From an uncultured Methanomassiliicoccales archaeon (lineage in GTDB: Archaea > Thermoplasmatota > Thermoplasmata > Methanomassiliicoccales > Methanomethylophilaceae): a stretch of DNA of 64,000 nt. The DNA lies in contig CAKUXX010000003.1 in NCBI GenBank assembly GCA_934702355.1, positions 62,001-126,000 on the forward strand, given 5' to 3'. The position numbers and the translations under genes are program-made. Positions 34,535-43,896 of the stretch are shown in pieces. The notes under the pieces are model-generated. The model ran no database searches. It saw nothing but the letters and a program-made list of their open reading frames with translations, and had not been told where the DNA came from. Each line of letters starts with the position of its first letter. Positions within the stretch are counted from its first letter, which is position 1.

Positions 34535-35110
34535 ATGGGAATAATCACAAAAGACAATGGCAAAAAGAACGCGAGCCTTATGGTTAGGGTACCGGACGGC
34601 CTCGCTTTGGCCATCGACAACATGGTAGGAAACACCCATTCGTCCAGACCGGATTGCGTCATCGACGGAATCCGCAGATTCATCCACTTCATCTGCAACA
34701 CGGAAGCGGAGATCATGCTCTACCTCCAGGAAAAGAGCGATGCAGACCGCGATGTCCGTCTCGAATTCTACAAAGAATCTATCAGGTCCAGCACCGAGCC
34801 GTACCGGAAAGCTGTAACAAGCGCCATATCGAAATCGAAGAAGGATGTGGATGTGCTACTCAGTCTCCCGAAGGGGCTGGCGGCTGAGATAGACCGCACC
34901 GTGGAACGTACCGGGTGCTTCAGAAACCATCAGGAATTCGTAAAGTGCTCAGTGGTTTATCTTCTGAGGGAGATCGGTGCCGAGAACACGAATGCTACGC
35001 TCACGGAAAACTATCTGCAAAGCAACCAATCAACATCGGAACTGAAACAGCAGATTGAGAAAATGAAGAAGGAGATGAACGAGGGCGATTGGACCAGCAA
35101 GACGATATGA
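34535..35110 (+). CDS. Protein with two tandem ribbon-helix-helix-like domains
   Basis: A 191-residue protein. Residues 13-52 (ASLMVRVPDGLALAIDNMV...) and 104-147 (DVDVLLSLPKGLAAEIDRTV...) both show the RHH pattern: a short alternating beta-strand followed by two helices. RHH proteins normally dimerise to form one DNA-binding sheet, so one chain with two may bind DNA as a pseudo-dimer. A charged linker joins them and a coiled-coil-like tail (165-182) ends the protein. It may regulate the integrase or restriction genes. An upstream TTG (34523) is a less likely start. Confidence 0.7.
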   Translation: MGIITKDNGKKNASLMVRVPDGLALAIDNMVGNTHSSRPDCVIDGIRRFIHFICNTEAEIMLYLQEKSDADRDVRLEFYKESIRSSTEPYRKAVTSAISKSKKDVDVLLSLPKGLAAEIDRTVERTGCFRNHQEFVKCSVVYLLREIGAENTNATLTENYLQSNQSTSELKQQIEKMKKEMNEGDWTSKTI

Positions 35111-35259
35111 CATTCGTTTGGCCTTTTGCGATATTTATAAAGCGGCCCTGTGTCCAGGATTGTAGAGTCTAGATTTATGTATCAAACTCAAACGGCCAAC
35201 ATGCATGATTGTAAAAGATACCCGAGATCCACTCTTGCATAAGACCTCGGTAATGAGTT

Positions 35260-38046
35260 TTACATCAAAGCATACTTTTCCAGAACACTGTCAAGATCTG
35301 TTTCCAAAAACGAAAAGTCACAATGCCATTCGCCATAATCTTTAGACTCGTTGACACAATCCACCCACTGTTGCAAAGCACGATATTTAGCCTGAACCTC
35401 TTCAGTCATCTTACCTTTGGTTTCGATGATGAGCATGTGGCCGTTCGTCAACTTGATGATAAAATCTGGCCTATATGCGCGAATTCCCCCGTTATACATA
35501 TATGGAATCTCAAAACCAAGGTGATCATTCTTTGCCCATGCTGATACATACTTGTTGTGATCTAACACATATGCGTCAGAGGATTCGTACGTACTATCAT
35601 AAACACAATGACTAATGTGTGATTTTTCGATAAGACTACAAGGTTTCTTAGTATACCATGTAGGCATATCTTCAGTTGAACGAATTGGCCTATTTGGATC
35701 AAGAATCAATAACTTCTTCTCAGTATTAATTATAGTGAGATATTCACGAATATGATTAATAATGCGGCCAATATTGATGAATACCAGTGCTCTAAATTTT
35801 GGGCCACTGCAGTCTTTGCAACTATCTAACAACACTTCCAATTTGGATGAATTGATAAAACTCTCAATTGCTCTGATCAACTGCCCCATGATACACATCC
35901 GAGTTCCCCTTGATGCCCAGTCTTCATCATACAAAACGGCCGCTGCTCTGAAAATCGCAGTCTGAAGCCGCAATTCATCTTCATTGATTGAATTCAAATC
36001 GATGGTTTCCGACAATCCATCGTAGATACGATCATCAAGAAATGGAGCAAGATCTGCTCTAGATATGAATGTAGATTCACCGATTGATAATGGCGGGATG
36101 TCATCCAGATTCAAAATAAGCTCGTCTCTAATTTCAATATCTGTGCGAATCACGTTGGGCCACTCTAATGCATATTGAACCTTATCTGAGCGTACATGGA
36201 TTTGTGTTTGTGGCGATGGTGTTTTTGGTGTACCTTCAGCTGATTCCTGAGGCAAGAAGCTAAATGGAATCCCAAAAATATTCACATATTCAGCAGAGAA
36301 TAACCCTGTACTCTCGTCAACATCATATGATGTACGTCTTAATCCCCTTCCAATCACTTGTTCACACAGAAGTTGGCTCGAGAACGCTCTAAGCCCCATA
36401 ATATGAGTGACCGTCTTAGCATCCCAGCCCTCAGACAACATTCCGACAGAGATGATATTGCGAATCTGCTCACCGGGCTGACCTATTTGACCGACCGTAT
36501 TCACAGTCGCCCTGAGAAGTGCAGCCTGTTCATCCTTTGTCAGAGTGCTCGGGTCATTAATACTCTGTGAATCCAGAATTATCTCTTCATTTTCTATTTT
36601 CTTCAATGTCTTGGAATCAATCTTGCAAATGTATTCAGACTGACACAATTCCTCTATCCCTATGAGATCATGTTTGAACGCGTACTCTATTCTTGAAGCA
36701 GTCTCGGTACGATTTGCGACCGTAATCATGACGGGCGGAATTTGTGAACCAGAATCCAGCCAATTCCTATAAGTCTTGAGCCAATCATGTCCAAGCAGCT
36801 GATATGCTTGAAGAACCAACGTAGGCAGCACCTCATTAGGTTTAGCTGGACGTGAGAGATCCTTTCTGACGTCGTCTTCGCCGTAAATATGGTAGAGCTT
36901 GGATCTGTAGGTTGTAGCGCTCGGAAGGCCATCATCACTCGATACCATACGTGGAGTCTTGACTAATCCCGATTCAATGGCATCATTGAGTCCAAAGTCG
37001 CTCACAATCCATGAAAATAACGCATTCTCATCATTCTTCTTTCCACTAGGTGCAAAAGGAGTTGCTGAAAAATCATAGCACGTAAGGATTCCTCTGGACC
37101 TAGCAATCCTTTCAAGGCCTCCGACCCATATGGTGGATTGCTCCTCCAGCTCCTTAATCAAAGTGGCGTCATCTTTATCATACTTGATCTTGATTTCTGG
37201 ATTTCTTTTCCATGCATGATGTGCCTCATCATTGATGACGATGATATTGTTATGTTTGGAGATGTCGCCAAGTACCTGCCTCACATATGCTTCATCACTA
37301 AGGGGGCCGCGTTTGTCTACGGTTTTGCGCTTCTTTATGGCAGTCTCGTCGTCCCATGAAAGATTGTGCCAATTCTGGACAAGAATCTTGCCCTGATTAA
37401 ACTTCTCCTTCAGACTGAATGGAACGATGTTGAATGAATCGTAGTAATTTGCTGAATCAGAAGGGACCAAAACCGCCAACCTGCTCTTGACCGTTAGTCC
37501 AGGAGTGACTATGAAAACATTCTTAGAAAATCTCTTATCCTGAGGATATGCAACCTTATTGAGGACCTGCCAAGCAATTAACATAGCCATAACTGTAGTT
37601 TTTCCTGTTCCAGTTGCCATTTTAGAGCATATACGTTTGAATTCATTGTCGCCTTGATCGATCTCTATGCCTACCTTTTCTGAATCGGGGGCCTCGGTGA
37701 GCCATATAAGAGTCTCGATAGCATCCATCTGGCAGAAAAAGAACGGATACGTACGCTGTTCGCTGTCGTTCCAATGGTCCAATAGCTTCTTGGTTACCCC
37801 TGTAACTCCCGGATATCCAAGAGATCTCCATCTTTTAACACGCCCCCTGATATCGTTAACCAGAGGGAGTTCCACGAACCGACCCATATCATTATACTGA
37901 TTAGATCCCTGTTCGGAAACAAAGTATCCTGCTGGCCTCCTACCTTCTTCGAGTATAAACTCCTCTCCTTCGAGGGAATATCTCCAATGTTGACCAGGTT
38001 CCAAGTATGCTGAGTTAACGATGAGTCTCTCTATCGGTTTCGTCAA
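35260..38046 (-). CDS. Type III-like restriction subunit Res (helicase-nuclease)
   Basis: The 928-residue protein has the superfamily 2 helicase motifs: Walker A ATGTGKTTVMAML, DEAH in INDEAHHAWKR, the SATP motif in DFSATPFAPSG, and motif VI in VIGRGLRRTSYD. The C-terminal nuclease-like part has RPDFIIKL...LIIETKGKM, a PD-(D/E)xK core. It would translocate on and cut DNA together with the methyltransferase. It overlaps the mod gene by 4 bases (ATGA). The frame is intact. Confidence 0.88.
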   Translation of the reverse strand: MTKPIERLIVNSAYLEPGQHWRYSLEGEEFILEEGRRPAGYFVSEQGSNQYNDMGRFVELPLVNDIRGRVKRWRSLGYPGVTGVTKKLLDHWNDSEQRTYPFFFCQMDAIETLIWLTEAPDSEKVGIEIDQGDNEFKRICSKMATGTGKTTVMAMLIAWQVLNKVAYPQDKRFSKNVFIVTPGLTVKSRLAVLVPSDSANYYDSFNIVPFSLKEKFNQGKILVQNWHNLSWDDETAIKKRKTVDKRGPLSDEAYVRQVLGDISKHNNIIVINDEAHHAWKRNPEIKIKYDKDDATLIKELEEQSTIWVGGLERIARSRGILTCYDFSATPFAPSGKKNDENALFSWIVSDFGLNDAIESGLVKTPRMVSSDDGLPSATTYRSKLYHIYGEDDVRKDLSRPAKPNEVLPTLVLQAYQLLGHDWLKTYRNWLDSGSQIPPVMITVANRTETASRIEYAFKHDLIGIEELCQSEYICKIDSKTLKKIENEEIILDSQSINDPSTLTKDEQAALLRATVNTVGQIGQPGEQIRNIISVGMLSEGWDAKTVTHIMGLRAFSSQLLCEQVIGRGLRRTSYDVDESTGLFSAEYVNIFGIPFSFLPQESAEGTPKTPSPQTQIHVRSDKVQYALEWPNVIRTDIEIRDELILNLDDIPPLSIGESTFISRADLAPFLDDRIYDGLSETIDLNSINEDELRLQTAIFRAAAVLYDEDWASRGTRMCIMGQLIRAIESFINSSKLEVLLDSCKDCSGPKFRALVFINIGRIINHIREYLTIINTEKKLLILDPNRPIRSTEDMPTWYTKKPCSLIEKSHISHCVYDSTYESSDAYVLDHNKYVSAWAKNDHLGFEIPYMYNGGIRAYRPDFIIKLTNGHMLIIETKGKMTEEVQAKYRALQQWVDCVNESKDYGEWHCDFSFLETDLDSVLEKYALM

Positions 38047-40572
38047 CTCTGTCCCCCCAGATCTATGACCTTCATACTTTCAATGCCACGGTCATCGATA
38101 ATTTTGACCGCGATTTTAGTTGCTCCGTCGATCTCAAATGGTATGGATACTACGCCTCTGTAGAGTTCTATTAAATCAGGGTCTAATTCCACTTTCAATG
38201 TCTTGGACAACTTGGCCCACCCATCCTTTGGACCTGCCATTGGGAAGAAAATCTGACTTGGATTCAACGATAAACCGTCATAGTTTGTATCTAGCATCCA
38301 CATAGAAATACGCCTTGTATCTCCTGATTCGACTTTGCCCGTCTTCACATCGTAGTAATCGAAACCACGAACCGTGACTACATATTTGCCTTCATCATTC
38401 TTCTCGGCAACCACATCTGGTTGTCCGATCATCCAAAAACTCTGATTGTTCGAACGATTCTTCTTGAGATCTTCTGTAAGAAGATCGGTATTCATCTGAA
38501 CTTTGAAGAGTTGAACACCGGGCCATGTTGTTTCATCAATGAACTTTGCAGCTTCCGGATCAAACTGAAAAGCACAAAATATGATGATATCAGGAGATGG
38601 GCGAATTCTCTCGGCCTCATCCATTATGTAATTGACCATTCTCTGATCCAAAGGATGAGCTTCACTAACGAAGTGAATAACTGCACGTTTAGAGTCACCA
38701 AGGCTGAGCGTTTCGGCTTCTGCTTGGAGATATGTGGTGCCCGACAGAGGTTCCACCCTTGTGAATTCAATCTTCTGACCGGCGCGCGTGATAATTCCTG
38801 TGGCTAGTAATTCATCCCTCCATTGTGATTGCTTGGAAGTACTACTAGCATGAATTTCAGTCTCATCAACAGAATGAACTGTAGGGGCAGGAATTGCCTC
38901 TACAGTAAATGGTCCAGAGACCCTTACCTTTGTTTTATCAACAAGCGGACGATCGACCAGATATTCTTTAGCAGGAGTTTCATCATTCGCTAAAGACTTC
39001 AGAGTCACATGAGGTATAGACTCATACTCCAAACCGCCTGATATTCCCATTTCTGGATGTAATAGCCTGTAGTAATCAAAAGATGCAGCCATTATCCTTT
39101 GTTTTGTGAGAGTGATAGCAATCCTGGATGTATCACAAGTTATCCATCTGCGTCCCCATTGTTCCGCAACATATGCTGTTGAGCCACTACCACATGTAAT
39201 GTCAAGAACCAGATCACTTGGATCGGTCGACATGAGCATACAACGTTGTATGACCTGGAGGGATGTTTGAACAACGTACTTCTTTCCCCCATCACCATAT
39301 TGATTTTGACCGAGAGTGTCTTTCCAAAGATTATTCAGTTGCATGTATGGAAAGTCTTCGAAATAGCGAACATACCCGAGCTGATTGTCGGTTTTATCTA
39401 TACGGCCTAATTCGGCAAGACGGCTCATTCCGTTGGGATAGTTTGCTTTCCAATGGTTACCGTCCTTCGGGTAATACGTCCTGCCTTCAAATTCGAATGG
39501 CTGTTTAGTTTGGCTGGCCCCCTGACTTGTAATATCACCAAGGCCGTATACCTTCGACCCACGGGGACGACTTTCATATTCAAATGTAGTACCAGTAGTT
39601 TTCTCGTATTGAGATATACTCATTCTGCTACCGTCTGCAAGTTCGATCTTCGTATATGCAGAACCTCCATCTCCACCGAATTCTTTAGATACGAACAATG
39701 GTCTGAACTTCATCATTGGTTTATTCTTTGCGTACCATACGATGTAATCGCCGGCACGACTCATGGTATTTGTAGCGAATCCACTGGTCGATGCATAAGA
39801 AATAATTGTCACGAAGTTATCGCGACCGAAGATTTCTTCACAAATATTGCGCACATAGTGTAGATTTTCATCGCTGATTTGCACAAAAATACTACCTTCA
39901 TCAGATAACAAATCCCTGCATAACAGAAGCCTGTCACGAAGATAACTGAGATAAGAATGGATGCCAAGCTCCCATGTATCTCTAAAAGCCTTTATCATCT
40001 CAGGTTCTTGAGTGAGATCTTCATCTTTACCATCTTTAACATCCTTTTTGTTGACAAATGGTTGGAAATTGGAACCGTATTTGATTCCATAAGGCGGATC
40101 CACATAAATCATCTGAACCTTCTCGGCCATCCCCTCCTTCTCCAGAAGGGAATTCATAACAAGAAGACTGTCCCCAGCAATCAAACGATTGGCCCAATTT
40201 CTTTTGTGTTTGTAAAATTCGAGACGCTCTTTGCGAGCGATAAGTGTGTCGGTATCAAAGAGCGTTGCCTGATATTGACCTGCGTGACCCCCCCCCCCGA
40301 GCGGATTTCAGAATCTGATGGGGATTGATAGTTTCATGAATATGAAGTGAGACCAAAGGAACATCGAAAGAAGTCCGTTCGGTTTTTCCAGACCACTGTA
40401 GCTGAGGATCAATATTAGGATCATAACTGTACGACTTACGAGGAATCTCGTCATCATCGTAAATTGACAAACCTACAGGAGGATTGTTGAGGCGCTCTTT
40501 ATCACTATGATAGTACGAGCGAATTTCTTTCTCGAGCGAAGAACTCGTAGTTGTTGTCTTAGTTTTTCTCAT
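38043..40572 (-). CDS. Type III-like DNA methyltransferase Mod, phase-variable, currently out of frame
   Basis: Two frames make one gene. The 5' part (40572 to 40255) starts MRKTKTTTTSSSLEKEIRSY and continues as PNIDPQLQWSGKTERTSFDV, the expected N-terminus of such enzymes. The 3' part holds the methyltransferase core DPPYGIKYGSNF and the SAM motif DITCGSGST (beta-class order). They are separated by a run of 11 G on the coding strand. With 10 or 13 G the frames join: AGQYQATLFDTDTLIARKER then leads into the core, giving 842 residues with 10 G. As written, translation stops after 105 residues. A TATA-like TTTATAATC about 27 bases before 40572 supports a leaderless start. Sequencing error in the homopolymer is the alternative. 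Confidence 0.8.
40288..40298 (-). repeat. Poly-C/poly-G tract of 11 bases inside mod
   Basis: Eleven C on the plus strand (11 G in the coding sense), the longest homopolymer I noticed in the window. It sits exactly where the reading frame breaks. Tracts of this length slip readily in replication and are the classic switch of phase-variable mod genes in bacteria. Confidence 0.85.
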
Positions 40573-40862
40573 GAATGTCGATAAAGAATGGGGGTTGTTG
40601 ATTATAAACTTCAGTTTTAACTCAGGTTATCTGTATCAAGTCGGCATACGCCCTCCGCTCGCTGCGCTCGCTTCGGGACGTATGCTACCCATTCCCGTTG
40701 CCTTCGCTGCGCTCGGCACCGTGAATGGAGGCCTCGGCTGCGCTTCGCTCTGCCTCGACCTTCGTGCCGTCCACCCGCCGGCGCCCCCCTGGCCGGAGGC
40801 CCTAGGGGGCCATGCCGTCGCGTGGCCGTGCACGAGCTATCGGGATAGCAACATCGTTGCTG
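40573..40862. other. Intergenic region upstream of mod
   Basis: Contains the mod promoter (TATA-like near 40595-40605) and then the GC-rich hairpin cluster. A 101-codon plus-strand ORF across it is low-complexity translation of the repeats and is not considered a gene. Confidence 0.45.
40644..40810. repeat. Cluster of four GC-rich hairpins
   Basis: Hairpin 1 (40644-40685) has arms GCATACG/CGTATGC. Hairpin 2 (40689-40728) has arms CCATTC/GAATGG with inner CG and GCC pairs. Hairpin 3 (40728-40756) has arms GAGGC/GCCTC. Hairpin 4 (40783-40810) has arms GCCCCC/GGGGGC. The first three have similar loops built on CGCTGCGCTCG or CTGCGCTTCGCTC. The region is very GC-rich beside AT-rich genes. It could be an origin, a structured RNA or a selfish repeat. 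Confidence 0.55.
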
Positions 40863-41183
40863 CTACAATCGCCTGAAATAACGCCGTAGCGGCGGTCTGA
40901 AATTGATTGCGCGGAACTCCCTGGTAGGAAGAGAAACGACCTTGCGCCTCATTCCGTTGATATCCTTGATGTAAGACGTGCGGAATGCTCTGTCAGCTAC
41001 CTTTCTCTTGTATGCCTCGCAGTGACTGCAAAAGAAACTGTAGGATAGTTCAGAGACGTCGGACAATGCTTGGAGAACGAACCCGGTTGAAGCCTGTGCG
41101 AAACGCTGGATAGCCTGATATGAATAACTGGCAAGATTGTGAAAAACAACTGAAAGAACAGTCCTGAACCTCGAGAGGATCAT
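40863..41183 (-). CDS. Hypothetical 106-residue protein of the integrated element
   Basis: Its ATG overlaps the stop of the upstream gene (ATGA), which argues for real, coupled translation. The sequence has a helical N-terminus, a C-x2-C pair in FFCSHCEAYKRK, and a basic C-terminus (RRYFRRL); it could bind nucleic acid. No family recognised. Confidence 0.5.
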   Translation of the reverse strand: MILSRFRTVLSVVFHNLASYSYQAIQRFAQASTGFVLQALSDVSELSYSFFCSHCEAYKRKVADRAFRTSYIKDINGMRRKVVSLPTREFRAINFRPPLRRYFRRL

Positions 41184-42385
41184 GTTGGTTCACCGCTTTG
41201 CAACCCCATCGCATCCCTGAATCTGGCGATTGCGAGCTGTTCGTTGTAAGCGCTGATGAGATTGTATTCGAGATCGGTCACTGTTCTGACCCTCTTCCAC
41301 TTGGTAGCTTCGGAGGGCTTCTCTTCAGGCAGCATGCCGATGCGATCCTTGAATCCCTTTCCGAAGGAGACGTCCCTCGTCCTGAAGCACTTGTTGCCGA
41401 GATGGGTGAAAAGCATGGTGCGTTTGTCTTTGTCCTTCACCGAATTGATGTCGGGAACGTCTTTGATGGAGTTGGAACCGTCCTCGGTGAGGCACTTGAC
41501 GAGATATTTGAACGGATACGTCACCGCATCCCTGCCGGATCTGGAACCGTCCTCGGAGACTATGCCCTCGAAATCGATGAAACCGTGCTTCCAGATTGGA
41601 TTCAGATCTATGGCCGCGTGATGATCCACTCTGGCGAGCTTTCTCATGAGAGATCCTTTGCCGATCCTGTTCAGAATCCTATGGTCGCATATCCTCCATG
41701 AGATGTGCCCATCCTTCCCGATGTGGCGTTCCACCGTGACGGGTTCATCGAGGATGAAGATCAGATGGGGCGCAGGATACCCGGAGGACTGTGCCTCCTT
41801 GGATGTGAGCGTGCCGTGTTTCCCGAAGATCTTGCTGATGTTCGCATTGAGAGAGTTCATCACATTGTATGTGTAATCCAAACCCTCTACGGGAGTAGAG
41901 CGCAGTGCGGCCCATGCCTGTTCCGCAGTGAACCGGGATCTGTCGAAGTTCACGGTGCACAGCAGCAATCTCGTCCTCCTTCTGTTCCTGAACCCTTTGA
42001 GAGGTTCGTCGAAGACCTTGCCGTCCAATGCCGTCTTGAGGGCATCCCTCTTCTTCGTCTTCCTCGTGGCATAGACCACATTCCCTCTCTTGGCGGCCTG
42101 CGCATAGACCACGTCTCCGGATTCGAGATTCAGGAACTTGTTGTAATCCGCAGACTCGATCCAATCCAGAAGTATGGCCTGCAGGTGAGGATCGCTTATC
42201 GACATCTCTCCGTTGACAAGTTTGGTTATGAGTTCCTCGGGCTCGTAAGGCCAACAACCGGACTCTCCCGCACGGCGTTCTATAGCAGGGGCATTCCTGA
42301 TGATCTCCGACAGACTGACCCTCAAAGATGGTCCCTCTGGAGGGTCGGCTGATGCAGAGGTTTCGGACGCTTTTGGAACCGTCAT
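41180..42385 (-). CDS. Possible replication initiator (Rep-like) of the integrated element
   Basis: A 401-residue protein. Its central part resembles rolling-circle-type Rep proteins in layout: a strand with APHLIFIL (compare the HUH strand, here with only one His), then KHGFIDFEGI and YPFKYLVKCL, resembling the G-rich and Tyr-containing region where Rep proteins have YxxKY. The canonical HUH pair is not evident, so the call is tentative; a relaxase, primase-like or unrelated protein is possible. TTG at 42388 precedes the ATG at 42385. It lies beside attR at the far end from the integrase. Confidence 0.35.
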   Translation of the reverse strand: MTVPKASETSASADPPEGPSLRVSLSEIIRNAPAIERRAGESGCWPYEPEELITKLVNGEMSISDPHLQAILLDWIESADYNKFLNLESGDVVYAQAAKRGNVVYATRKTKKRDALKTALDGKVFDEPLKGFRNRRRTRLLLCTVNFDRSRFTAEQAWAALRSTPVEGLDYTYNVMNSLNANISKIFGKHGTLTSKEAQSSGYPAPHLIFILDEPVTVERHIGKDGHISWRICDHRILNRIGKGSLMRKLARVDHHAAIDLNPIWKHGFIDFEGIVSEDGSRSGRDAVTYPFKYLVKCLTEDGSNSIKDVPDINSVKDKDKRTMLFTHLGNKCFRTRDVSFGKGFKDRIGMLPEEKPSEATKWKRVRTVTDLEYNLISAYNEQLAIARFRDAMGLQSGEPT

Positions 42386-42753
42386 CAAATAGGTTTTCGC
42401 CAGGGATTCGAAACGTCCTATTGGAGCTCAAAGGGGGCTCGATAGAATCATGGGATCAGAAGCTGGACAAGAATCGTAACGAATCCCTTCAGGCCCGCCA
42501 TTCATTCACCCTGTTCTTCAAGAGTGCTTGTTGTTTTTGCGTGAGTGCTTCATTTTGATTCTCATCACCACATGCTGTTTTTTGAATTGAACCAGGCTTG
42601 TTAAAGTTGGTATATAAGCTGATTTAGATGAAACGGAATAGTTAAGTATTTTTTAATTAATGAATCGTTAATAAAATGAGTATATATAATCATTTATTAA
42701 TAATGATTTAAAATAAGTTATATAAATATGCACTTTATAATATATCCTCATGG
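42386..42753. other. Intergenic region with attR and AT-rich Fic promoter
   Basis: After attR, about 170 bases (42585-42753) are strongly AT-rich with several TATA-like runs and an inverted repeat ATCATT...AATGAT. This is the likely promoter region of the fic gene. No exact 33-bp repeat like those at the DUF4143 loci was found. Confidence 0.4.
42480..42500 (+). repeat. attR: right copy of 21-bp direct repeat
   Basis: Exact copy of 33173-33193 (tRNA-Lys 3' end with CCA). No tRNA 5' part precedes it, so it is the displaced 3' fragment created by integration. Confidence 0.85.
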
Positions 42754-43896
42754 ATGAAAAAAATGTTCACTTCCACGATTTCAGGGGAGGTGAGATACAG
42801 TTTCAACGGAGAATATCCATACTTCCAGCCTCACGATCTGCCCTTCGACCTGATTATTCCGAGATCGATATACAGACAGTCACTTAATGCGATAATATCC
42901 CTGAGCAACCTCAATGGGCGCGTATCGGCCATGTCCCCGGAAGAACGCAACATCTTCCTGAGAACATTCACTCTGAAAGAATCTGTATGCAGTTCATCCA
43001 TAGAAGGCACCCGCTCGACTCTGAGCGACATGTTCCGTTCGGAGAAAGAATCTCCGGAGGACACGGCCCAGAGAGATATCAAAGAGGTCGGCAACTATAT
43101 GGATGCCCTGGATGTGGGAATAAAGGCGATCTCCGAGGACGGGAAGATAACTGTACCTATGCTCCATCATCTCCATATCATTCTCCTCGCAGGAACTGGG
43201 GGAGAACAGAAATCCCCCGGAATGTTCAAGACAGAACAGAATGCGATAGGCAAACCCGGAGATACCCTGGAAACTGCCAAGATGGTGCCTTCTCCGCCGG
43301 AAGCCGTGGACCACCTGTTGGACAACCTTCTGGAATACATCGACTCGGACGAAGACCCGTTGGTGAAGATTGCCCTTGTCCACTATCAGTTCGAGGCCAT
43401 ACATCCGTACAGAGACGGAAACGGACGCATAGGAAGATTGCTGATCATGCTCATGCTGGCCAAAGAGGGGCTTCTGGCATACCCTGCGATCTATCCCAGC
43501 GAGTACTTCGACAGGAACAGGGGCCGGTATATCGACGGACTGTTCGACGTCAGCTCCAAGGACATGTTCGAAGAATGGCTGACGTTCTTCATCGGTGCAA
43601 TGAAAGACCAGGCGGACAGATCCATAGAGATGATACTCGACCTCCAGAATTACCGCAGACTTCTGGAATCCAAGTATCACGGATCGCCGACGACCGTCGG
43701 GGCCATAGGGCTGCTGTTCGAGAATCCGTACATATCCATAGCCGATGTGACGGAAAGATGCGCAGTATCAGCCCCTACTGCGGCCAAGGTGATCTCGGAG
43801 CTGGAAAAAGACGGCGTGATCAGAAAGGTGTCCGGCAGGAAGAGAAGGAGACTGTACCTGGCGGACGGCGTCATGGACATACTCGGGAACAGATGA
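42754..43896 (+). CDS. Fic-family protein, likely self-inhibited AMPylase, with winged-helix tail
   Basis: The 380-residue protein has the Fic active-site motif HPYRDGNGRIGR at about residues 217-228 and the auto-inhibitory helix motif SSSIEG (about 80-85; consensus [S/T]xxxE[G/N]) N-terminal to it, the class II arrangement. A Fic_N-like start (PHDLPFDL) and a C-terminal winged helix (about 325-375) complete the common layout. Fic enzymes transfer AMP or other groups to target proteins. A regulatory or toxin-like role is plausible; the target is unknown. Confidence 0.9.
   Translation: MKKMFTSTISGEVRYSFNGEYPYFQPHDLPFDLIIPRSIYRQSLNAIISLSNLNGRVSAMSPEERNIFLRTFTLKESVCSSSIEGTRSTLSDMFRSEKESPEDTAQRDIKEVGNYMDALDVGIKAISEDGKITVPMLHHLHIILLAGTGGEQKSPGMFKTEQNAIGKPGDTLETAKMVPSPPEAVDHLLDNLLEYIDSDEDPLVKIALVHYQFEAIHPYRDGNGRIGRLLIMLMLAKEGLLAYPAIYPSEYFDRNRGRYIDGLFDVSSKDMFEEWLTFFIGAMKDQADRSIEMILDLQNYRRLLESKYHGSPTTVGAIGLLFENPYISIADVTERCAVSAPTAAKVISELEKDGVIRKVSGRKRRRLYLADGVMDILGNR

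Larger units (their letters stand above)
33173..42500. mobile_element. Integrated genetic element of about 9.3 kb in tRNA-Lys(CTT)
   Basis: Bounded by the 21-bp direct repeat. Contents in order: tyrosine recombinase, small ORF, tandem RHH protein, Res-like helicase-nuclease, Mod-like methyltransferase with homopolymer frameshift, GC-rich hairpin cluster, 106-residue protein, and a possible replication initiator. Parts (the res-mod region especially) are visibly more AT-rich than the neighbouring chromosome. No virion or conjugation genes are seen, so it looks like an integrated plasmid or a defence island. Integration keeps the tRNA intact. Confidence 0.82.

Noticed and set aside
38043..40184. 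A separate complete methyltransferase starting at 40184
   Set aside because: The apparent start is a TTG in the middle of conserved sequence; the frame continues upstream to the homopolymer and N-terminal sequence lies beyond it.
40571..40876. 101-codon plus-strand ORF over the hairpin cluster
   Set aside because: Translation is low-complexity Ala/Pro/Leu produced by the GC-rich repeats.
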